Positions 26,701 through 38,700 of a stretch of DNA of 64,000 nucleotides are shown here, in pieces. Position 1 is the first letter of the stretch, and every line of letters starts with the position of its first letter. The position numbers were made by a program, and so were the translations under genes. Under the pieces are notes generated by a model. That model was not told the origin of the DNA. It saw only the letters and a list, made by a program, of their open reading frames with translations, and ran no database searches. Source of the DNA: Wuchereria bancrofti (taxonomy: Eukaryota; Nematoda; Chromadorea; Rhabditida; Onchocercidae); NCBI GenBank assembly GCA_005281725.1, contig SSBO01000003.1:5704495-5768494 (forward strand), written 5' to 3'.

Positions 26701-29700
26701 CCACTTTTAGATTTCAATAGGTGGATTGAAACAACCAAATCTGGGAAATTTGTTGAGGAAAGAAGTGGTGACGTCTAGTATTGGCGGGTGGTTTTTCCGC
26801 CTTCTGTTCATTCTCTCAAAACCACCTGTTCCCTTTTCCCTCGGTGCTCTTTCTTAATCGCTTTTGTCTGCTACATAAAAAAACCCTATCTGTTAAGGAT
26901 TCTGCCTCGAATATATGTGTCCTACTGATCAAAAATGTGATAAAAGTCGACAACAATGAATAGTACTAGTAAAATAATAATAAAGTAATAATTATGATAA
27001 ATTAATTTGGTGGAGGAAGCATGTCACATCATATCTCTAAGGTTATTTTTTTATTTTATATCTTTGACAACAGCTAAATTCAACTTTTTTCTTTGTTAGT
27101 CCTATCCCAACCTCTAGCTTCTTCCCTACAAGTGTAGTATTTGCGCATCATTTATATTAAGACCAGAAGAGGACCGATTACTTTTTGTAGTTTTCTTCCT
27201 GCGATATTCAGCGTACAAAAATCGTACAAAAATCTTTCTTGGTGTAAATCTCTTTGGAAAACGACCGTTTGATTATTTGTTGATGCTATTTGTCCTGAAA
27301 GACAAAATGATTACTAGCATAATCTTCTTACTATGTTTGTCTTTCTTGAAGCAATGGCTATTATTTTTGACTCAATAATAAACGACAAGTGCCATCCTAG
27401 CCTCAAGGTATTGGGATATTAGTTTTCTCAAAAATCCCAGACTACCAGTTTGGACAGAAATTCTTAATTTTAAAATAATGATATTCTAATTGTAGTGATA
27501 TTCAGCCTTGTTTATCTCTCTGAATCTTGATTTGGAAACAGCAAACCGGATTTTTGCCCAGAAATCTTTGTCGGATATTTAATGGGCTCCTCCGCACAAG
27601 CAAGTATTCAATTATTCATTCAGAATTAATTTCTCCCTTACTTTGAGAAACTAATTTTCTAAATTATTATTAATTTCCTCTCCCTCCAGAGGTTACATGT
27701 CAATGACTGGAACATTATTAATATCATTGATCAAAGTGTTTTTCTCGGTCATTAATTTTGGTTTTATACCTATAAGAGAGTTTTTCATTGCGAAACTAGA
27801 AGTTTTTCGATAAAACGGTAGTAAAATAATCATTTTCTAAGAACTGTTCTTCTTGATATCCTATGACCACTTTTTGCTTCATTGAGAACCATTACTTCTC
27901 TATGAATCCTTCAGTGTTGTATTATTGGTATGTCGAATTTGGCCTTAAACCCATTCAAGTAGAGTTCATCGGCAAATTCTGCATCCCACTGCTCCTTATT
28001 TATAATTGTTTGGAAAATCATGTTGCATAGCAATAATGTATCTTTCAAATATTCTGATATAAGTAAATTGTGTCTCAGCAATTGCATTTTCGAAATTCAT
28101 GTCCGACAATTGAATTTCTGAAATTTGTATCTCGAAAATTGAATTTTCAAAATTTGTTTGCTGACGATCCTGATAGATATTAATTTTCGTTGATTAAAAA
28201 AGCACCAGAGATCTACTACCAACTCATCACAGTTGGGTGGAAAGAAGAAAGCTTCAGCACAAACTTTAAGCTTCAAGTTGAAAGAAAAACAAACATCGAT
28301 TCCAAAGAGAAGCTTATTTATTAGCTTTCTTTCAGCGACAAAAAAGTTGCGCTCAGCCTTCTACATTCTTTTACTTCATCATGTGAGAGGGTTTGCGTAC
28401 GTATTATTTTTGCCACCGGTCAACGACGTTTCGTTACGGAACTCAAATATAACACTAATACGCCTTAATGCGAAAACATTTATTCTTTCCTGTTCCGCTT
28501 ATTGCGATTGTAATTTCTTCTTGCTGCGAATCTGAAAGGGTTGCTACGATCATAAGACTATGTTTTGTGATGTAAAGATCTATGTGATCCCCATCGATAA
28601 TCAAGAAATAAATTATTTTTTAATTCATTTTTCCGTTCATTACTTTGCTTAATTCTGATTGCTGGAAGCAAATAATGGCGATGACACCAGAAGTTACACT
28701 AGAAAAAGCTTCCATTGCACCAGAAACTTCAGAAAAACAACGTCGCCAATATAACAGAGTTAAACAACAAGGACAATTGCCTGAACCACAACAGAGTTCG
28801 TCATCCTATGATTACTGCCATTATTATCAAGATAATTCAGATCATCGGCAGAATATTTCTCCATCCAAGCAACAGTCACTTTCATCACCTTCCGTTACTT
28901 TATCATCACCAAAACTGACATTTCGTGAATCGCTTCGTGACTTAAATGTTCCCAAAATTTGGTCCAACTTACGAAAATCAGCTTCTGAAATAAGTCTAGT
29001 CTTGGAAGCGATGCGTTCCGGATCTTTACAAACGCATGGAGTACCACCTTTACCAGGTACTCAGGGTGATATGGTTGGTGATAATGCTCCCAAGTCGATC
29101 CGTGTTTCGACAGTGAAAAAACGAAAACGTCGTAAAGCATTAGTCAAGTGGCAAAATTACTCACCTCATCATCTTAACGAACAAATACGATATGGTAATT
29201 AATTAAATCACTTTTTTAAATTTTGCCATTTTTAAAGCTTTTTTAAAATATGGATACGGAAATAAGTAAGTTCCTTCTTTTTCATCACTTTAATTTATCA
29301 GATAATTCATTGAAGGACACAGCTCTCTACTTGATCTCAAAAGTCTTAACAGCAAATTAAACTGCTAAAATCTTTTCTCATTAACTGCGATAATGTCCAC
29401 ATGTTTTAATGTCATTTCTCATCGTTGCCAACCTTGAAAAAACTTAAAATTTTTTCAGTTCTATATTTATGAAATTTTTCTCCATATAAATATTATGAAA
29501 TATGACATATTGACCATAAGTTAATTGCATTATAATAGACACATTTATGCCAACTTTTGGCAAACTGACGACTTTACTCTTTTTCATCGATGGAACAGTT
29601 GTTATTGGCGCAGACGGATGTTTAGAGAAAGATTTACAACTGGAAACGTTCTTTAACATTTCCAAGAATCATTCAGCTGTGCACTATGCTTTACACATTA

Positions 29701-32700
29701 TGGCAATTATTGGATATGTTTATGCAGCAGAAACTGCTCAAATGTACCTCATTAATGAAAATTAAGAGATCGATGTGAGAGATTAATTATTAACTAAGCT
29801 TAGGCTTAACTTGATTTAGTATTCGATTAAAATAGTATAAACATTCTAATTAATGGTGACACAAAGATGAAATTATCAACTGATAACAATGAAAGAAAAA
29901 AAGATACATTGAACAAATGAAATCTACAATGGTTGAATTATAATGGGACGGTTTGGGAAAAGAATTTGGAAAAGGAATGTTTGATGATTTCGTCAATTTT
30001 TCGTACTTTATGTAGTAGTAAAATTGATTTCCACTTGAATGAGTGTTCTAAAAATTGTAAAGGACAAAGCGACAGGCTCAACTTTATTTTCGTCAGAAAC
30101 TGCAACTTATCTTTTGAATCGATTTCTATTGTTCATACATTTATAATATAACTAATTTATCCTATTTTAAACTAGAAGCTCATATCTCTTTCATTCATGT
30201 TTTTATTACACTATCCTTTTCGTTGTATTGCGTTTCAGAAATAAGGTATGCATTGTAAGCTAAATTGAATTTGACAAGCAATATATCGTTGTAATAAGTT
30301 GCAGTATTTATAATAGCAGCGGTTTAGAAGAATCGAAATGATAAGTTCATGATGATAAGTGTTGGTTATCAGTGACATGTCCATTGATCCTAATGTATAG
30401 ATCACATCTAACATTCGATCTTCATATTGCTACTACATTCAAAACTATTTTGGACAATTCTAATTTATTTACAGAATAATAAAAGGAATAAATTTCAGTA
30501 ATCTTACTGAACGAATTGCAATAAACATTCTTCATGATGTGCGGAAGAATTAGTTGAAATAGAGAAATTAATATTTCTTTTTTAAAGTAATAAAATTGTT
30601 ATTTGTAGATGTTCTCAAATTTTCAGCATTGCAAGCTATGTCATTAGCGCAGGTGAAAATCTTTTACTCACGAACAACTGGCCTAATTTCCAAGTTTTAT
30701 ATTAATATCGTAAATCATTATCGTTATCGTTTTTAGCAACTGTATAATCCGTATTTCTCTTTTATTTCATAAAATTTGTGCTAGATAAGGATGAAATTAA
30801 GAGGGCAATTTGGTTTTGTGAAATTGGAATAGGATATGATAACGATCATTACGTTGAATTTATCAAATTCTGAACGAATGTTTATTGTAACATGTTTAAG
30901 AATGTTTCATCCTTTATCACTATAAGATGATAAAGCTTGATAATCATTATAAGAAGAGCCAACAATTACTTTAATGACTATTCAGCAATCACGATTATAG
31001 TGATCATGAGGTAGAGGATTACTAAGTTTTTCTTTGAAAACAGGGAATATGCCGTATCAAAGGAATAATTCAAAGCAACGAAAACGATGAGATTAGGCAC
31101 ATAAAAAGTAAAACTTATTGTGGTTCTTGGGATATTGGAATGATGTCACAAAGAGTAAAAAAGCTTAGCAAGCATTCTATTTGAAATATTTAAATACTAT
31201 GGATTCATTCTTCTCCTAACGAAACCGGCAAACAAAACTGTTATCCGGTTCTTTTTAAATGCTTTTAGAAAACTTACCAAAATTTTGTTTTCTTAGTCTA
31301 ATTTTTTCGAATAATTTTTATTAATATTGATCTTGCATGAGCTTCTACTACATTAAACTTCTATATATTTATTGTATTTATGCAACAAATCATTATACAC
31401 CTGTGAGGCCGTAGTATTCTTTAATTTGAAAATTGCAGATTGTCTAGTTTGTTTGGTCAGTTTTCTGCTAACTTTAAGTTCAGCCAGATCACACTTAATA
31501 TGATTTTAGACCTTTCACCTCATTTATTTGAATGCACTGCGTAAGGGAACGTTATTTTGAGAGAACTTCTTTAAAAAAAGTCTCGAATAGATTTTACCCA
31601 TCAAAACAACAATAAACATGGAAGTCTGATGTTGCAACAAATCATCATACTCTCATTATTTCTTTTCAACTCAACTGAATTGTAAACTTCAACAGATTGA
31701 GATCGGTTTTGGGCTTAGATAAAACTAAGCAGTTATAATTTAGACGGTTTACAATTATTTATCCATCATTTAAATTTTGCATGCATACCAATTTAATGTC
31801 TTTTCTGTCTTATTGAGTAAACGTAGTCACTGAAAATATTTCAAAATTATGAAAATTTCGACATTGCTATTAAATAATCTAATAACCTATTAAAATCATC
31901 CGATTATCAACAAATAAAAATGTTGATTAATTCAGTTTCTTTTATTTATGCAATCTTGACGAATTTCAAAGTGGACTGATACAATACCAATTTCTATCCA
32001 TTGTATTTACTTTGGAAGGGGTTTTACATTTCCATCCATTATATTTACAGAGATTTTGTGGTCTCATTTTTGAGCGGTATGAAAGATAAAATTTATTTAA
32101 AATTCATTACATCATTAGGTAAATAGCAGCCTGCCAAACCTGTCACTTTTTATTGTAGAAGAAATTGAGGATAACGAGTAGATGACATTAAATGTAACCG
32201 AAATTTAATTATTTCTGTCACTGAGCAATATCGCCAGCCATGCAGTCAAGAATCATATTGCATATTTCTATAAAGAAAGAAAAAAAAATGAAAATGCTAA
32301 TTGATGCTTAACTAACTTTGCCCGATTATAAGAGTCATATTCGACCATCGAATAAAGATTGCTGAATCGTGTCAACAATGGGGCAAGTTGCTACGTTCAA
32401 TTAAGGAAAATTTACGATACACTTGTTGGAAATTGTCATTCTCAAGAAGTTCCACCTCAAATGCATATTGACCGATCAGGAAATATGTCTAACCATCTGA
32501 TTGTCAAAATCCACATCTTTTTACAATAAACTTATTTTGTCAATATTTTATAACTCACTCCTGTGACTGTAAACATCACTTCTTGGCAGCGATACTTTGC
32601 ATCTGTTCATTAAGATTGTGGAGCGCGCTTAGTCACTTTTTGTAATTCGCAAACTTCATTATCCTCAAAGTCATTACGAACTTCTACTAGAAACAGCTTA

Positions 32701-35700
32701 CTTTTTGACTTCATATGTTTGTTAGTTTTTTATCATAATGAATTGTGAGCGAAAAAAATGTTTTGGGCAATAATTTTAATTAAAAGACAAAAAATATCCT
32801 CGCTGATAAGAGCATTTTTATGAGAATCCAAAATGTTTTAGCATTTCTTTAATTATAGATTTTTTGGATCTATATGTTTCCGGAGAATGAGGAGTATTCA
32901 AGTTATTCTCTATATTTTAATTATTATGAAAATCATTTATTACTTCATAGCATTTTTGGCTTAAGCTTACTATTAAATTACCTGAATATGGACCATTTAA
33001 GATGCATACAGCATCTAAGAGTTCAATGAGTTAAAGCTTTCTGAACATTTTCCTCGTCAACAAAAGACAGATGACATTGATTGTCACGTCACACATCATC
33101 AATTGTACATCCCGCTATGAAATATAATATTTGAAAAATTTCGCTAAAATAAAATCGATGCAATTATCAAAAGTGCATTGTTTTCTGCAGTTGAATTACT
33201 TGCTCAGTAATTAATAATCATTTTTATATCATCAAAGAAAAAAACTTTAGACAAAAGTTTCTTTAAAAAAAGTGTACTATATCTGTTGTAATAGATCGTT
33301 AAGGATTATCGATTAATTTATAGGCATTAAAATGTTACTTATCATTTCTATAAATTATACAAGTTATCAATAGAACTGAAGACAGAAAGCTTTTTATTGA
33401 TAACAAATTAATATCAAAAAGATCAGCTATTTTGTTTTAGTTGCATGTTCTTTATAGTATCACTTGCAAGAAAACATAAAATATTCTTACTTTCAACTTT
33501 TCTCATATATCACCGTCCTTACTTTTCAATTAAGTATTATATTTCTAGCGTGTTTCGTTCAGATTACATATCTAGCAGACTAACTTTGTCAGTTTATCAT
33601 CATTAATAGTTAGATACATTCATACGAATAATATTATTTTATCCATTGAAAAGCAATGGAAGTGCCTTTTAGAATTAAAACATTTTAATGTAACGTTTGC
33701 AACTTCTTTTTCTTTTTTTGCTTTTTTGTTTTAAAATTGTTCTCACCATAAAAATCCATTTATTTAATTATCGAAAACTATTGTTCTTTTCAACTGCCGC
33801 TTTTAATCGGAATGAATGATATGCGGTTATTTCAACCATTGAGGTTTTATATTTCACATTATCGAAATTTCAACATATTAATTTGTAGAATCGCTGATTT
33901 TTTCAGCATTTCGACCAATCAAATTATAAAAAAGAAAAGTTACTTAATTGATTTCTGTCTGCTGAAGTTTTAATTTGCCAGCCTCTTCTTATATTTTTTG
34001 ATCGTTCATTTTTAAAGCAATCAAAAAACAATAAAATCCAAAAAGCGAAGCAAAATTTTCATTGTTTAAACAAATTTGCTTTAGATGTTACTGAAAAACA
34101 AAGATTTAATTTAAAAGGTTTGCTGCAAATCAAAAGAATTGGCTACGAGATTAGTTCATTTCAGTGCAAGAAGAAAAAGCGATGCAGGCAGCACCATCAG
34201 CACCCATTGATGCATCTAAATTTGTTGCATATGTTACCGAACGACGGAAAAAGAGGATTTTGTTTAAAGGAGAATATATTGTGAGTTTTTTGAAAGGTCA
34301 ACAAGCGCACTTGTCACACTGATGCTGATATGTGTACAAATATATGCAAATTAGCTGTAGTTGGTCAGCAGTCTATCTCGCAGAACTTGTTTCTTTTTAT
34401 TATCTTCTCTCAAATAGGTAATACAAGTTTCTTTTTCCTTTTTTTAATCAGGTAAATGACCAGTTGTTAAGCAAATTATGAGGAAATACTCAAAAATTTG
34501 CAGATGATATTACGTTCGGTGAATCCGACCAAATGTCGATGTGATATCGGTCAAGCAATGGAGAACCGTAATCAATTCCCTGATACGTTGCCATATGATT
34601 ATAATCGTGTCATATTACGTATGCTCCCTGGCGACAAAAATTCCCACTACGCTAATGCTAGCTACGTCAATGTTAGTTCCTAAGACTGTACTTTCACTTC
34701 AAAATTTCATAAACATTATGAATTTTAAAATTTGAAATTTAAATTTTGCAACGAAACGAAAATTTCCAAACTGTTACATTATTAAACTAAATTACTAATG
34801 GAAGCTACCAAGCTTTTTTATCTTCTTTCATATTTTACTTCTGTTTTCAATTTTACTTTTTTTTTTTTTGCATTATTCCAAGTCTTCTTTATCAAAACTG
34901 ATTATTACAGACAAGATTAATCCTTTCTCGAAGCTCTTCGATGAACTACTACTCCTTCCCTAATTTTTCAAAGCTGTTCTCATAGTGAAACTTTAAAATT
35001 ATTCCATTCTAAAGAAGAAGGAACAAAAATGCAAACACACAGCGTCACTCATTAATTTTCTTATTCAATCCAGACAAGTGCGCCGCGAACGTTTCATTCA
35101 GCAATAGTCTATAATATATTCGTCTTTTTCCACTCATTAAAAAAACAAGAGAAGTAAAGGAAACAAAAGTAGCTTGAAGAGAGTTCAAGCAACTAACTAA
35201 ATAAATAAGCAGTTGATATTATTTTTGCTATTGCTGATTCATTTCAGAGTTGGCTACGTGAGAAGGCTTATGTTGTAACGCAAGCTGTTAGGACCAAACC
35301 AGCAATAGCGGAATTTTGGAGATTGATTTGGGAGCTTGGGTCAAATTGTATTGTTATGTTAACTAAAGTTTTTGATTTTATGCGGGTTAGTTTGCATTTA
35401 ACAATCCATAGTTAAATAGTTTAGTTAACTCTAAAGCTACTGCAACATGTTGATTACTGATCTAGAACAGTATTTAACTTTTAAGTGATAATGATGGGTT
35501 AGCGTTTTTTAATAATTAAGTGTAAGCTGTTAAAATAATTCTATCAAGGAATATTATAAAAAGGCAAGGCTCCTTCATTCAAAATAAATATAATTATAGG
35601 TTATGTGTCTTCAATACTGGCCTGCTACATCCAGTGAATACGGCCAAATCGAAGTAGAAACATTGGAGACCAAAAGTTACGCTCACTTTGTAAGTTCAAA

Positions 35701-38700
35701 GTTGCAATAATCAACAGACAACAAATTGCTAGCTTAACGATGTTTCTTTAGTAAATAACTTTTTTGAAGATTGTAAAAATGAAGTTGAATGACACATCTC
35801 ATTTGCCTATTATGAGATCTATGTAATAACTATTCAGTCACCTCAGATCAATTTAAAAAATAAATTTTTGAAAAATATGTCAGATTGATAAAAAGCCGGA
35901 AAAAGAATTTTCGGTCACTCGCATGCCATTTTTGTTCTTCATTTCTAAGATTGCATCCTAGAAGTTCCATTATACTGTGAAAAAGTAGACTGTGAAACAT
36001 CTCCATACATTCCAACTTACATAAATTGAAAACTAATAGAAGACAGGGTTTATAGATCATCCGTACGTTACGGTTATCAAAAGTGGATCCGGATGTGGGT
36101 CAGCAATCTCGCGTGATTAAACATTTTCATTTTACTGAGTGGGAACTGGACAGTTTACCGTATATTAGCGCCTTTATTGAATTACGTCGACGAGTTCGCC
36201 AGTACACTGACAAATTTCGTGCCGATGCACCAATTGTTGTGCATTGCAGGTTTGTTTATTTCTGATTACTTTGACATCTTTTCAGTAAAATTATTTGTGG
36301 CAATAGAATTTTGAAGAAAATATCATCGGAAGATATTAGTTTCTAAAACATTACAAAGTCGGCTTTTCCAAAAAAAGAAAAAATGAAACAGACATAATTC
36401 TGCAGAAGTATTGAAACAAACTTTTTTCAAAGAGAACTTCTGTTTCTTTCGTAGAACACTATAATAGTATATTTTGGTGAATCAAAAGTCAAATTCATCA
36501 GTTGGATAATATTTTTAATTTCTTCCTATAAAAAGCATTGACGAAAGTCGGGTTTATGGCAGAAAAGTCTGGAGCATGAGGGTGGTATCGTCACCATCGA
36601 ATTTTCGATTGTAGAATTTAATTCTTTTATCAAACCTTTCATCCAAAACGATACCTAAAAATAAAACAGACTTTAAACAACTACTATTAGTGATAATATA
36701 TCAGAGAAAAAAGCTGGCGCTCACATAACTGGAAATGTGCCTTCATTTTATCCAAAGATAAAATATGATTTGAAATTGGAAATAAAAGTTTGATAATATA
36801 GGACGAAGAGAGAAAGAGGAAAAGACAGTTTTTGCCTACTTAGAAAAAATGGTGGCAAGCAAATTACTAGTATTTAAAGAAACTTGAAACAGTAAGGTTG
36901 AAAAGTTTGAAATTTCCTGTTGGCTTGTGTAATTCATAATAAAATGAGCGGCTTGTTGACCATACTCATTAGCACATCGTCGAATAAGTACATTTGTTGT
37001 GCATCTCATATCACATAACAGCAAATTACATCGAAGCGCACGCCCTAAAAATGAACCTACTTTTGGCCTAATGAGCCAAAAAACCTTGCCTGGAACTTAC
37101 AGTTTTTTCATCCCAAAAATTAGAGAAAGAAGTTTAACTGAGTAAAACAATATTCACCAGTAAGTGTATTATCAGTATTTGTATAAGGACCACATCTTTT
37201 TACGCCACATTCAAGCTTTAATGTTGGTACTGCTTGTCTATAGCAGGGCAGTAAATAAGTCATCTGAAAAGTATCAAAGTATTATTTTGAAATCATCTTT
37301 ATTCACATCTTTCAATTAGAGAAAAATATGAGGGTGAATTTATCCTTGGTTTCTCGCTAAGTTATCAATTCTCAGTGAACTAGCAATGTTCTTGAAAAGA
37401 AGTGACAAGTATCATGCAACTAACATTGCTTAATTTAAGTTGTTAGGATTTGTAAACAATTTAACAAATTCAAACTTAGATTATTTCCCTTAATCAGTAT
37501 AACACTTAAATTCTTTGCTTATCTTTCTATAGTTGCTACTTACAAATGACTTTCCAATATTTTTTTTTCAAAATAAAAAATTGACTTCTTTATAATGATG
37601 CTTGCAAATGAAATCATTCATATTGAATTGTACTATGAAACCACAATCACGTAAGCACCAACTATGCTGATCGTCTAGGCGACAAAACAATTTGAGATCG
37701 TTTTCATCTATTAATGACGGAAAACTGATACTGCCAAATGCCATGTGCGCCTAAAAATAACAGTTTGCCACGGAATGACTGTCCATGATTATGGCCATCA
37801 TACTCCAAATAAATAAATGGAGAAACAGAACATTTCTGTTTCCTCGACGAAAGGAAAAGTTTTTGAAAATTTAGATGATTATGTGTGAAGATGAATAGGA
37901 TTTGTAGTTCAGTTCACAAATGACATGTTTCCTTGGTCTTTTAATTCTTTTTGTGTTATAAAAGCAGCTCTCCGATCGCTGTTTTGTGAAACGATATTTT
38001 GAAAAAACCAAAAACTGGTTCCAAAGTTTTGCCCTCATTTTTATACAATTTGCATCTAGTAGATAGTGCTGTGCCATACATAAAATTATCATTTAAGTAC
38101 CTTGACCATGTCAAGACCGAGTCGTAAATTGTCGTTACATTTATCTTGGCACATTTTATCCTTCAATGCTTCCGAATTCACCGTTCTGAATGATTCCCAG
38201 CGAATACGCTGATCTTCCTGCTCCGCCAGATCCGATTCGATTTGTGCCAAGTCAAATGCTCGCTTACGTCTAACAATCTTCTGTAGGGTCAGCTCTAGAA
38301 ATTGTTCAGCTTGATTAGAATTTTTTAATTAATTTCTAGATATTGAAATTTGCCTAGGTTCTTTTGATTAATTTGACATTTTCCTATGAAAATTGTAAAG
38401 GTTAGGATGAAAAATACCTTGACTTCATCAATTCGAGGACTTTTTCAAACACTAATTTGTCATATTTGTGAGTTTTGAAACGAATATTTGTAAATTACTG
38501 CCACAGTAACCTCCAAAATCCTCAAGTTTTCTAATCCAAAAAATAGTCAGTTTAAATACTTTTTAGTTTGAAACAAGTACGAAGAGCAAAAGAATCTTAA
38601 TTCATTTTTTACTTAGCAAAATCAATTGACTATACAAAGGACAAAAACCATAAGAGAGCAATTATTTTCATTCTTCTCGTAAAACACTTCAGTGTGCTTA

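Larger units (their letters stand above)
21324..34164 (+). other. Large intron of isoform A containing the isoform B first exon
   Basis: From donor GTTGGT to acceptor TTTCAG, 12.8 kb. It holds a TTA/CTA-type trinucleotide tract (21431-21477), a TG/TATG microsatellite (22688-22794), a 3 x 28-bp tandem repeat (28077-28160), the alternative first exon (28675-29194) and a 72-codon frame (29547-29765). The remainder is AT-rich without supported genes; purine- and pyrimidine-rich tracts lie at 25200-26300. Confidence 0.5.

Noticed and set aside
38403..38440. Minus-strand piece reading FEKVLELMKS, tried as an extra exon of the nested Cys-rich gene
   Set aside because: Its entry and exit phases do not match the flanking exons; the direct join from 38636 to 38280 keeps the frame.
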